From Lachnospiraceae bacterium (GTDB taxonomy: Bacteria; Bacillota; Clostridia; Lachnospirales; Lachnospiraceae), in the NCBI GenBank assembly GCA_910575605.1, contig CAJTEW010000020.1:1-60861 (forward strand): a stretch of 60,861 nt of DNA, written 5' to 3'. The translations under genes were made by a program, and so were the position numbers. Shown here one piece after another: positions 43,202 to 51,105 of the stretch. Numbering within the stretch: the first letter of the stretch is position 1; the number at the start of each line of letters is the position of its first letter. Under the pieces are notes generated by a model. It was not told the DNA's origin and searched no databases. It was given only the letters and a program-made list of their open reading frames with translations.

Positions 43202-44119
43202 TTACTGTTCCCTCTGCTTCGCCATATCCAGCATATTTTGAAGCGGTTTTACTGATTCTCTGATAAGCTCCTCTGAAACCTGTACCTCGTTTTCTCCGGT
43301 TTCCAATACATGGGCAGCCTTATCAAGGGTAATAAGCTTCATACCCTTGCAAACAGGCTCTGTCTCTGTAAAATAAAAGATCTTTCCCGGGTTTTTCTTC
43401 TCAAGCTCATACCGGACTCCATTTTCTGTACAGATAATAAATTCTTTCCTCTCACTTTTTGCAGCATAGTTCAGGATGCCAGAAGTACTTCCGATATAAT
43501 CGGAAATATTTCTAATTCCTTCCGGACATTCCGGATGGGTAAGTATCTCTGCATCTGGGTGCGCCTCTTTTGCCTGTTTAATCTCGAGAAGCTTCATCCT
43601 TTCATGTACCGGGCAGAAGCCTTCATTAAAGATAAAATTCTTCTCCGGAACCTGCTCAGCCACAAAATGGGCCAGATTCCTGTCTGGAATAAAATAAATA
43701 TTTTTATTTGGCAGAGCTTTTACAATCTTAACCGCGTTTGCAGATGTCACACACACATCTGAATGACACTTAAGCTCCGCTGTGGAATTGATATAGCATA
43801 CCACCGCCACGTCCTCATATGTATCCTTAATCCTTTGTATTTCCTCCACCGTCGCCATATGTGCCATCTCACAGTCTGCCTCCATATCCGGCATAAGCAC
43901 TGTTTTATCTGGGTTTAAAATCTTCGCGCTCTCTCCCATGAAGGAAACACCGCAGAAAACTATGGTTTTCTCCTTTAACCCAACAGCAATCCTGCTCAGA
44001 TAAAATGAATCGCCGATATAATCCGCAATATCCTGTATTTCAGGCCTGACATAATAATGCGCAAGAATTACCGCGTCCTTCTCCTTTTTCAGTCTTTGAA
44101 TCTTTTCTGTCATATTCAT
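43202..44119 (-). CDS. nadA: Quinolinate synthase A
   Basis: A 305-residue [4Fe-4S] enzyme condensing iminoaspartate with dihydroxyacetone phosphate to quinolinate. Likely cluster ligands are Cys83, Cys169 and Cys257, matching the three Cys of the Thermotoga-type short enzyme. AHYYVRPEIQDIADYIGDS is the usual N-terminal active-site segment. First gene of the NAD operon, with its promoter overlapped by the NiaR-type operator. GAGGG before the ATG. Confidence 0.96.
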   Translation of the reverse strand: MNMTEKIQRLKKEKDAVILAHYYVRPEIQDIADYIGDSFYLSRIAVGLKEKTIVFCGVSFMGESAKILNPDKTVLMPDMEADCEMAHMATVEEIQRIKDTYEDVAVVCYINSTAELKCHSDVCVTSANAVKIVKALPNKNIYFIPDRNLAHFVAEQVPEKNFIFNEGFCPVHERMKLLEIKQAKEAHPDAEILTHPECPEGIRNISDYIGSTSGILNYAAKSERKEFIICTENGVRYELEKKNPGKIFYFTETEPVCKGMKLITLDKAAHVLETGENEVQVSEELIRESVKPLQNMLDMAKQREQ

Positions 44120-44152
44120 GGTAATATACCCTCTCTCGTTAGAATCCTAGTT

Positions 44153-44190
44153 ATTATATCATTAAACATTACATATGACAAGACATATGT
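44153..44190 (-). promoter_or_regulatory. nad operon promoter with NiaR-type operator
   Basis: Minus strand TTGTCA (44181-44176), 17-bp spacer, TATAAT (44158-44153). The palindrome ACATATG-ACAAGA-CATATGT (44171-44190) covers the -35 box; its core TGTCTTGTCA resembles the TGTCTTGACA core described for NiaR sites in Firmicutes. Repeat copy 4 begins two bases beyond it. Confidence 0.8.
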
Positions 44191-44192
44191 TA

Positions 44193-44268
44193 GGGACAGG
44201 GTAAAGTGCAATCTGGGACGGAGTTTTTCTAGAAAAACTCCGTCCCAGATTGCACTTTACCCTGTCCC
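44193..44268. repeat. Hairpin repeat copy 4 (subfamily B), perfect 76-bp palindrome
   Basis: Arms 44193-44230 and 44231-44268 are exact reverse complements with no loop; the centre is TCTAGA. Order in each arm: GGGACAGGGT, AAAGTGCA, ATCTGGGACGG, AGTTTTTCT. The right arm contains the stop codon and last residues (GTG) of the MATE gene. The left arm begins 2 bp from the NiaR-type operator. Confidence 0.97.
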
Positions 44269-45570
44269 CTCCCGTTTTAAAAGCAGTACAGACACTACAA
44301 GACACAGCGCCTCCGAAAGCGCCGCAGCCCACCAGATACCCTTTCCTCCAAATAGAGCTGTCAAAATCACCATACTGATTATAAGCATCACAAGCCCGCG
44401 TCCCAGGGATATCACAACTGCTGTCCCTGGTTTCTCTATCGCGGTAAAATATCCTGCTGCCGCCACATTATAGCCTGCCAAAAGAAAGGAAAGAATGAAT
44501 ACACGAAATACTTGAGCCGAATATTTTCGAAGCTCTATAAGATTTGCTGATATGAAAATACCTACAATCTTATCTGCAAGAAAGCAGCAGACACCCACTG
44601 CAAGTACTGAAGCAGCTGCAACCGTACATAGTTCGTATTTAAGAAGCCGCCGGCATTTTTCTTTTTCTCCCTTCCCATAATAATAGCTGACCAATGGCTG
44701 GCACCCCTGCGCCACCCCTACCATAGACATTATAACGATAGCATTTATATAGGAAATAATGGAATAACTGACTATGGCGTCCTCATTTAAATACCGGATA
44801 ATCGCCTGATTAAACACAAAGGTAATAATTCCCGCCGACAGCTCCGTGATTCCGGACGGAAATCCATTCCTCATCTCCCGCAAAATAAGTACTGGACGGA
44901 AAGGATACCTGCAGAATTTGATAGTTCCCTTTTTCCCTAAAAAGTGTTTCAGATAAAAGACAATTACCACTGTCTGAGAAATCCCTGTCGCAAATGCAGC
45001 TCCGGACACGCCTTTATGCAATACAAATACGAACAGATAATCCAGTATACAATTTAGAATAACTCCAAGGCTTACAATCACCGTAGCCAGCGCCGGATAA
45101 CCGTCCGTACTGATTAATATTTCAAAGGAATAGGATAAAATAAAGCAGACTGCAAAAGGTGCAATGGTAGAAATATATTCTTTTACATAGGGCAGCGTCG
45201 TCTCTGTTGCTCCAAGAAATTTTCCAAAACCAGTAATCCCTCCAAGCACTCCGACGGTAATAAGCAGAGATACTGCCGTCAGCACCGTCATATTCTGCGA
45301 AAATACTTCCCTCGCCTCCTTTATCTTCTTCTGGCCGAATAAAAGAGCCACAATCGTTGACGTTCCCACCGCAAAGGTAAGAGAAAGTGCAAACATCCCT
45401 GTCACAAAAGGAGAGGCTATATTGACTGCCGCCAGCGCCGTCTCCGATACCCCTCTTGCCACAAACATGCCATCTACCATTGTATACAGGGCAAATACCC
45501 ACTGAGATGCCACTGCTGGCAGAATAAACTTAAAAAAATCATGCTTTAAAGACTTCCCCTCTAATTTCAT
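44257..45570 (-). CDS. MATE family efflux transporter
   Basis: About 437 residues from the ATG at 45570 (GGAGAGTAGG before it); the ATG at 45582 is also possible. Twelve helices in two six-helix bundles, with PAVASQWVFALYTMVDGMFVAR in the first and AQGCQPLVSYYYG in the second. MATE proteins use Na+ or H+ to export drugs or metabolites. The last residues (EGTG-stop) come from repeat copy 4. Divergent from the MerR gene at 45672; its promoter has a 19-bp spacer holding the MerR operator, so it is probably induced by the MerR ligand. Confidence 0.9.
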   Translation of the reverse strand: MKLEGKSLKHDFFKFILPAVASQWVFALYTMVDGMFVARGVSETALAAVNIASPFVTGMFALSLTFAVGTSTIVALLFGQKKIKEAREVFSQNMTVLTAVSLLITVGVLGGITGFGKFLGATETTLPYVKEYISTIAPFAVCFILSYSFEILISTDGYPALATVIVSLGVILNCILDYLFVFVLHKGVSGAAFATGISQTVVIVFYLKHFLGKKGTIKFCRYPFRPVLILREMRNGFPSGITELSAGIITFVFNQAIIRYLNEDAIVSYSIISYINAIVIMSMVGVAQGCQPLVSYYYGKGEKEKCRRLLKYELCTVAAASVLAVGVCCFLADKIVGIFISANLIELRKYSAQVFRVFILSFLLAGYNVAAAGYFTAIEKPGTAVVISLGRGLVMLIISMVILTALFGGKGIWWAAALSEALCLVVSVLLLKREGTG

Positions 45571-45617
45571 CCTACTCTCCATCTCCCATCAATACTTCTG
45601 ACAAATACTTCTTTTTT

Positions 45618-45648
45618 ATCCTAAACCCTGGTATAATACTAAGGTCAA
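45618..45648 (-). promoter_or_regulatory. MerR-controlled promoter of the MATE gene
   Basis: Minus strand TTGACC (45648-45643), 19-bp spacer, TAGGAT (45623-45618). Within the spacer ACCCTGGTA-TAA-TACTAAGGT (45625-45645) is an inverted repeat with 7 of 9 matches. The over-long 19-bp spacer and central operator are the hallmark of MerR-activated promoters. Confidence 0.8.
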
Positions 45649-45671
45649 GTATTATTTTTTTAAGGAGCATT

Positions 45672-46478
45672 ATGAAAAATTATTATAAAATAAGTGAAAT
45701 ATCAAAGCTTTACAACATTGGTCCGGATTCACTCCGATATTATGAACAGCTGGGGATTCTAAAGCCAAAACGAGATACGAACGGCTATCGCCTCTACGGC
45801 CTTCATGAGCTGTATAAGCTGAACATGATACGAGACTTACGGTCCCTTGATTTTTCCATGGATCAAATTAAAGAATATCTGGAAAAGCAAAGTGTCGCAA
45901 ATACGCTGACACTGCTTCATGCAGAGCATTCCCTTCTTCATACCCGCATAAAGGAGCTAAAAAGAAGGGAAAAAATCATCAAAAACCGGATTGCCGACCT
46001 GACAGCCCTGCTTGCGGTTCCTTCAGGAGTATTTACGGTCCGGAACTATCCCAAGCGGCCTTGCGTACAGTTAAGTGAACGTATTACAAGGGATGAGGAA
46101 ATGGATTTTCTCATCAAAAAGCTTCATAAAAAACATGAGAATAAAGTGTATGATTTTGGAACGCAGACGATAGGCGCTTTTTTTTCTATGGAAGAATTGA
46201 ATCAGGGAATACCAAATGTATATACCTCTGTCTTTTTTGTATTGGAACAAATATCCGCGGATTACGATTTTACACTTCCTGCCGGGAAATATCTCTCTTG
46301 CTGTTACAGGGGCAATTATGAACAGAATGCTGCGCGTGTCCGTGAGCTGCTTACTTATGCAGAACAAAAAGACCTCCCGTTAGCCGGAAAGCCTTTTGAA
46401 ATTTATAAAATCGACAACAGGGACACCATGTGTCCCGAAGAATTTCTGACGGAAATACAGGTTCGTATTGACAATTGA
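45672..46478 (+). CDS. MerR family regulator with GyrI-like ligand domain
   Basis: 268 residues: MerR winged helix-turn-helix at 4-72 (YYKISEISKLYNIGPDSLRY, then YRLYGLHELYKLNMIRDL), a dimerising coiled coil at about 80-115 (Arg/Lys/Glu rich), and a C-terminal GyrI-like domain of about 150 residues such as that of BmrR that binds lipophilic or drug-like molecules. AAGGAG before the ATG. It is divergent from the MATE gene, and its own start may overlap the same operator (TATAAT at 45632-45637). Confidence 0.92.
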   Translation: MKNYYKISEISKLYNIGPDSLRYYEQLGILKPKRDTNGYRLYGLHELYKLNMIRDLRSLDFSMDQIKEYLEKQSVANTLTLLHAEHSLLHTRIKELKRREKIIKNRIADLTALLAVPSGVFTVRNYPKRPCVQLSERITRDEEMDFLIKKLHKKHENKVYDFGTQTIGAFFSMEELNQGIPNVYTSVFFVLEQISADYDFTLPAGKYLSCCYRGNYEQNAARVRELLTYAEQKDLPLAGKPFEIYKIDNRDTMCPEEFLTEIQVRIDN

Positions 46479-46490
46479 TTCTGGGCCCTC

Positions 46491-46595
46491 TTATTTCCTC
46501 ACAAACAAAAACTGCAAAAAACGAATCCATGTGTAAACAACAAGCACAGCCGCAGCAACTGTCTCCACCAGCACAACATATAATACTTTCGGCAT
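46491..46595 (-). CDS. Possible small membrane protein (34 aa)
   Basis: An ATG at 46595 opens MPKVLYVVLVETVAAAVLVV then YTWIRFLQFLFVRK and a stop. A single long hydrophobic segment of about 20 residues with positively charged C-terminus is typical of small membrane proteins. The ribosome site is weak (GAGAAG about eight bases upstream). It lies just downstream of the DUF4397 gene on the same strand. No family is recognised; it could be chance. Confidence 0.4.
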   Translation of the reverse strand: MPKVLYVVLVETVAAAVLVVYTWIRFLQFLFVRK

Positions 46596-46634
46596 CTAAA
46601 GCTTCTCTATAAACACCAAAAAATTATATTTCTT

Positions 46635-47561
46635 TCAGTCCAGCAAAAGAGAATAGTCTTCTGTGACTATCCCTGTCATATCCGGCGCCCCATAGGCGTC
46701 TCCAGTAATATATACCGTGTACATCTTTCCTTCCTCAATTTCATGTATAATCTGAAAAACGAAGGCTCCGCTTAGCGTTTCTGTTACATAAAATTCCTGT
46801 GTTCCCGGCTGAATCTGCTTGTATGCAGATACAGTCTTAAACCTCAGGTCTTCAAATCGTATGGAACCGTTTTGTACCGTCATATCGAGAGCCGGAGAAT
46901 TATAGGACAAATTTACAGCCCTCACACAGGAACGCCCTGCCCGCTTTAACATGCATGGCATATCCGGCACCAGATACATGCACAGCCCATTTAGTCCGTT
47001 TACAAACGCTATCGTATACACATCCTCTTCCCCAAAGAAAAATGTTTCACTTGCAATCAGTGTTCTGCGGCCTCTTGCACTTACTACATTTATAGTTTTA
47101 AACTCATCTGTCTCAATGAAATAAGAGGAAACTTCTCCATAAGACAAATGATTTACAACTGGTTTGTTTCCTATAAATACATTCAGCGCCTCATATCCGA
47201 CAGCAGCGTGAAGAAAACGTATAGTACAATACCCCTGCTCGGGTGTATCCGGTTCGGGCCTTGGTATAATAGGAATTGGATAAATCGCAATCGGCGGCCT
47301 CTGTCCATTTCCCGGTGTAATCGGACCAATCGGCAGTATCGGACGAACAGGCGCTCCTGGAAATTCTGGAGGCCCAGGAACTGACGGGGTAGGAAGTGGA
47401 ATACCCGGTACCTCTCCTGGCACTGCCGGTTCATTCAATTCTGGTGGAGTCTCTGCCCCGGCTGGCGGTCTAAATGATGGTGTATCTGGCGATTCTGGAA
47501 GAAATATCATATCCTCCTGTTTATTGCTTCTGTTTTGATTCTGGCTATTATTATCTGGCAT
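46635..47561 (-). CDS. DUF4397 protein with long proline-rich N-terminus
   Basis: 308 residues. Residues about 20-110 are Pro/Gly/Glu-rich and disordered (many PxP and PGPP units), then two DUF4397-type beta-sandwich repeats start at about 113 (CTIRFLHAAVGYEALNVFIG) and 210 (SCVRAVNLSYNSPALDMTV). No signal peptide, so it is made inside the cell; such proteins in Clostridia are often found in spore coats or surface layers, but that is inference. GGGAGAG site. Confidence 0.75.
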   Translation of the reverse strand: MPDNNSQNQNRSNKQEDMIFLPESPDTPSFRPPAGAETPPELNEPAVPGEVPGIPLPTPSVPGPPEFPGAPVRPILPIGPITPGNGQRPPIAIYPIPIIPRPEPDTPEQGYCTIRFLHAAVGYEALNVFIGNKPVVNHLSYGEVSSYFIETDEFKTINVVSARGRRTLIASETFFFGEEDVYTIAFVNGLNGLCMYLVPDMPCMLKRAGRSCVRAVNLSYNSPALDMTVQNGSIRFEDLRFKTVSAYKQIQPGTQEFYVTETLSGAFVFQIIHEIEEGKMYTVYITGDAYGAPDMTGIVTEDYSLLLD

Positions 47562-47691
47562 TACAGTCTCTCCCTTCTATAACTTGATATATTATATGTG
47601 TCATCTTGTCTTTTGTGATTTTCTCTGTTATTGTTATATCTAAGAAGAAAGACTGTTATAAGGCATTGCAATTTAGAAAGGAGCTGTTACT

Positions 47692-48033
47692 ATGCTGCAA
47701 GAAAAGCTTTTGAATTTACCAGGCTTTTTATATGAAATTAATGGCATGTATTATTATCTTGGAAAATGGATTTGTAAAGAATGTACAGACACAGACGTAT
47801 CTGACTGTGCTGTAATGTATAAGATGTGCCGAAGTGGCCGGGAAGAACCGGACACAAATCTATACTTTCAAAAAATACGTGCCTATAGCGACTTTGCCCT
47901 AGAGGTACCTTATAATTCTGTAAAGGTAAAGGAAGATATCGCACTCTTAATAGACGGAATATCTAAAGATGCCCTTGAATTCCTTAAGACACAGATACTG
48001 CAGTTTGAAGAGGACCTTATAAAATATTCTTAA
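47692..48033 (+). CDS. Protein of unknown function (113 aa)
   Basis: A 113-residue protein with a good AAAGGAG site. The first half has five Cys, including CKEC and the spaced C near 39 and 46 (WICKECTDTDVSDCAVMYKMC). The second half is helical (SVKVKEDIALLIDGIS, LKTQILQFEEDLIKYS). The Cys could bind metal or be incidental. No family recognised. It is convergent with the small ORF at 48072. Confidence 0.6.
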   Translation: MLQEKLLNLPGFLYEINGMYYYLGKWICKECTDTDVSDCAVMYKMCRSGREEPDTNLYFQKIRAYSDFALEVPYNSVKVKEDIALLIDGISKDALEFLKTQILQFEEDLIKYS

Positions 48034-48040
48034 CCCAGAC

Positions 48041-48063
48041 AGGGACAGGCAGCCCCTGCCCCC
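48041..48063. repeat. Possible decayed remnant of the hairpin repeat
   Basis: AGGGACAGGCAGCCCCTGCC followed by CCC: the left part equals the GGGACAGGCA of copy 1's inner arm and the right part is an imperfect complement. It lies between convergent genes, as do the other copies. Weak evidence. Confidence 0.3.
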
Positions 48064-48071
48064 GGCCATCC

Positions 48072-48269
48072 TTATTTCAAATATCCCATTGCTCTTTGCT
48101 CATCGTCTCTGTAAGCTTCTCTAAGCTCCCGGATCTCGTACTCTAATAAAGGATTGTCTTCCTTATCTCCTCTTCTACTGTCAGTCTGTAGTTCTGCCGT
48201 ATGTGCAGACAAATAACTGCTGTTCATAATTAAGCTGCTCTTTTTGCTTCTTTTATTTAAAATATGCAC
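48072..48269 (-). CDS. Possible small hypothetical protein
   Basis: An ORF of 65 codons (or 51 from the internal ATG at 48227, MNSSYLSAHTAELQ) lying 18 bp after the P-type ATPase stop on the same strand. The C-terminal half is charged and helical (LEYEIRELREAYRDDEQRAM). The ribosome sites are weak. Not recognised; kept because it fills a gap and follows in-frame spacing for an operon. Confidence 0.35.
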   Translation of the reverse strand: MHILNKRSKKSSLIMNSSYLSAHTAELQTDSRRGDKEDNPLLEYEIRELREAYRDDEQRAMGYLK

Positions 48270-48287
48270 TAGACAGACCTTCTGACA

Positions 48288-50825
48288 TCAACGGCTGCCA
48301 ATCCATTTCATCGCCTGGACCACAGGCATATTCAAAAATGCCAGTCCATATACCGTAAAAAGTTGTCTCATATTAAGTGCTTCTACCTTAAATACACCCT
48401 CTGCTGCAGGGACAGTGAGCACGCAGGTAATGAGCACAAGCCCTATAACAAAGGCCCCGATTAAATACATATTATTAAATATTTTTCTGGTAAATACTTC
48501 TGGTTTACATGTTTTGCAGTTAAAGCCGTGCATAAGCCTGGAAATGCACAAGGTTCCGAAAGCCATCGTACTTGCGAGTGCTCCACTGCCATTTCCATAT
48601 CCAATTAAAAATGCCGTCATTGTCACTGCTGCAATGCTTAAGCCCTCTATCCCAATACTAAGCAGAAAGTTTTTAGTCAATATAGATTCCGTTACTGGTC
48701 TTGGCTTTCGTTCCATCACTTCTTTTCTATGTGGCTCTAATCCCAGTGCAATTGCCGGAAGGCTGTCTGTCAACAGATTGATAAACAGCAGGTGTACCGG
48801 TGCAAAAGGCACCGGAAGTCCTGTAACAGATGCGTATAGTACTGCAAGGATTGCTCCAAAATTCCCAGACAGAAGAAACTGTATAGAATTTTTTATATTC
48901 TCATATATATTTCTCCCGTTTTCCACCGCCTTTATAATCGTAGCAAAATTATCATCTGTCAGCACCATTGCCGCTGCGTCCTTAGACACCTCCGAACCAG
49001 TAATTCCCATAGCCGCCCCGATATCTGCCTGTTTTAGTGCCGGTGCATCGTTTACACCGTCCCCTGTCATGGCAACAATATTTCCTCTGTCCTGCCACGC
49101 CCGCACAATTCGAATCTTATGCTCCGGCGAAACTCTTGCGTAGACAGATATTTTCGGAACAAATTCCTTAAGCTCTTCCTCCGTCATATTCTCAATTACT
49201 GCTCCCTCGCATGCCTCATGAGATTCCTTAAGAATTCCTATTCTCTTTGCAATGGCTGCCGCAGTCACCTTATGGTCGCCTGTAATCATAATCGGCCTGA
49301 TTCCTGCCCGGATACAGTCCCTGACTGCTGTCGCCGCTTCCTCCCTGGGCGGGTCCATCATAGAAATGAGTCCAAGAAATACAAGTCCCTCCTCATCAGA
49401 AAGCTCCAGCTCCTTTTCTGCCTTAAACTCCTTATATGCAAAAGCAAGCACACGGAGGCCTCCCTCTGAAAACTCCATATTCTGCCTCTCGATTTTCTTT
49501 GTGTCCTCCCTGCCGATTTCCCGGACGCTGTCTCCGATTCTGATATAGCTGACACGTCTCAAGAGTACATCAACTGCCCCTTTTACCACCATCACATAAT
49601 TTCCTTCAAATATGTGCTCCGTGGACATAAGCTTTCTTTCACTGTCAAACGGAATCTCCCATATCCGTGGATATTTCACCCGGACATCTGCCGCCTCTTC
49701 ACCAAGACTTCTTCCAAGATTAATAAGTGCCGCCTCTGTTGGATCCCCAATCTCCTTGCCATCTGTGTTAGCTGCATCGTTACAAAGCATACTGTAATAC
49801 AAAAGCTGCTTCTGGTTTCCTTCCCCAAGACAGATATCCGAAGCACATATCCGTTTTTCATCTATATAGTAGTCCTCCACTGTCATCCGGTTCTGGGTAA
49901 GAGTCCCTGTTTTATCAGAACAGATAACCGATACACTTCCAAGCCCTTCAACCGCCTGAAGCTTTCTAATGATTGCATGCTCTTCGGCCATTTTCTGTGT
50001 TCCAAATGAAAGCACAATTGTAACAATCGAGCTTAAAGCCTCCGGTATTGCTGCTACCGCCAGAGCCACTGCAAAAAGAAATGCATCCGCTATCCCATTG
50101 CCCCTAAAAACATTTATTCCAAATAAAATACCGCAGAATATTAATATAATAATAGACAGCCTTCTGCCAAATTCATCTAAGCTTATCTGAAGAGGTGTTT
50201 TCTTTTCAGATGTATTTTTAAGAAGACCGGCAATCTTACCTACCTCTGTATTCATCCCGATTTCCGTTACTTCAAAGGTCCCCCGCCCATAGGTGGCAAA
50301 GCTTCCTGAAAACACCCTGTTCCACTGGTCTCCTAATGCCGCTTCCTTCGGTACTTCCTTCATAGATTTCTCCACCGGCAGACTTTCGCCTGTAAGTGCA
50401 CTTTCATCCACTTTAAGACTGGCAAGGCTAAGAAGTTTTCCGTCTGCCGGAATGTAGTCTCCCGCCTCTATGACCACCTCATCGCCAATCGTCACTTCTC
50501 TTGCAGGTATTTTTATCAGCTGCCCGTCACGGACTACCTTTGCCTCAGGGGCGGAAAGCTTTTTCAAACTGCTTAGCGACTGTTCCGCCTTTACGGTCTG
50601 AACCGTTCCCAGAGCTGCATTAATTATAATAACAATCAGAATAACTGCTGCACTCTCCCAGTCTCCTAAAAATCCTGACACAGCCGCCGCAGTTATAAGG
50701 ATGATTACAAGAAAATCTCTAAACTGCTCCAAAAAAATCTGGGGAATACCCTTTTTCTTTCCCTCTGCCAGCTCGTTAAAGCCATATTTCTCCTGGTTCT
50801 GCCTCACCTGTTCCTTTGTCAGCAT
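48288..50825 (-). CDS. P-type cation ATPase (Ca2+/Mn2+ type)
   Basis: About 845 residues from the ATG at 50825 (AGAGGA upstream). P2-type ATPase: TGES actuator motif, IPEAL in TM4 (260-264), phosphorylated Asp304 in SDKTGTLT, TGDGVNDAPALKQAD, and NLLTDSLPAIALG in TM6 with the Asn and Asp that bind the single ion in SERCA/PMCA-like pumps. By sequence it would be called a calcium pump. However, it is preceded by a yybP-ykoY manganese riboswitch, as is the Lactococcus YoaB pump, so Mn2+ export is likely. Expression should rise when Mn2+ is high. Confidence 0.93.
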   Translation of the reverse strand: MLTKEQVRQNQEKYGFNELAEGKKKGIPQIFLEQFRDFLVIILITAAAVSGFLGDWESAAVILIVIIINAALGTVQTVKAEQSLSSLKKLSAPEAKVVRDGQLIKIPAREVTIGDEVVIEAGDYIPADGKLLSLASLKVDESALTGESLPVEKSMKEVPKEAALGDQWNRVFSGSFATYGRGTFEVTEIGMNTEVGKIAGLLKNTSEKKTPLQISLDEFGRRLSIIILIFCGILFGINVFRGNGIADAFLFAVALAVAAIPEALSSIVTIVLSFGTQKMAEEHAIIRKLQAVEGLGSVSVICSDKTGTLTQNRMTVEDYYIDEKRICASDICLGEGNQKQLLYYSMLCNDAANTDGKEIGDPTEAALINLGRSLGEEAADVRVKYPRIWEIPFDSERKLMSTEHIFEGNYVMVVKGAVDVLLRRVSYIRIGDSVREIGREDTKKIERQNMEFSEGGLRVLAFAYKEFKAEKELELSDEEGLVFLGLISMMDPPREEAATAVRDCIRAGIRPIMITGDHKVTAAAIAKRIGILKESHEACEGAVIENMTEEELKEFVPKISVYARVSPEHKIRIVRAWQDRGNIVAMTGDGVNDAPALKQADIGAAMGITGSEVSKDAAAMVLTDDNFATIIKAVENGRNIYENIKNSIQFLLSGNFGAILAVLYASVTGLPVPFAPVHLLFINLLTDSLPAIALGLEPHRKEVMERKPRPVTESILTKNFLLSIGIEGLSIAAVTMTAFLIGYGNGSGALASTMAFGTLCISRLMHGFNCKTCKPEVFTRKIFNNMYLIGAFVIGLVLITCVLTVPAAEGVFKVEALNMRQLFTVYGLAFLNMPVVQAMKWIGSR

Positions 50826-50913
50826 CACATATCCTCTCTTTCCTGCAGTAAAAAATCTCTCTTTTTATCATTTCCACTTACTTGCGAAAAAATAACCAAA
50901 GGTTTATACAATA

Positions 50914-51047
50914 TAAAAAGAGACCCTTACTGCATAACATTGTTATGCAATAAAAGTCTCATCATTTCATTACGATACGGATGACTGCTCATCGTACTGA
51001 CGACATCGTAAACGCAGCTAGAGATACTGCGCTGATTACTCCCTTTT
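50914..51047 (-). promoter_or_regulatory. yybP-ykoY manganese riboswitch with terminator
   Basis: On the minus strand: AAAAGGGAGUA at the 5' end, a first hairpin (AGCGCAG...CUGCGUU), the conserved GUCGUCAGUACGAUGAG, a variable arm with CAUCCG, and GAGACUUUU whose CUUUU pairs back with the 5' AAAAG. These match the L1/L3 and P1 elements of known yybP-ykoY aptamers. GAGAC then also pairs with GUCUC in a 19-bp hairpin (50920-50960) followed by UUUUUAU, a terminator that competes with the aptamer. Distance to the ATPase start is about 90 bp. Confidence 0.8.
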
Positions 51048-51057
51048 ATTAATATTT

Positions 51058-51086
51058 AATATAGACAAAAACCAGCATGATGTCAA
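51058..51086 (-). promoter_or_regulatory. Promoter of the riboswitch/ATPase transcript
   Basis: TTGACA (51086-51081), 17-bp spacer, TATATT (51063-51058), about ten bases before the 5' end of the aptamer. Confidence 0.75.
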
Positions 51087-51105
51087 TATTCTTTTCTAAA
51101 TTATA

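Noticed and set aside
44257-45570. Frameshift at the MATE C-terminus
   Set aside because: Reading frame and helices are intact; only the last few residues come from the repeat.
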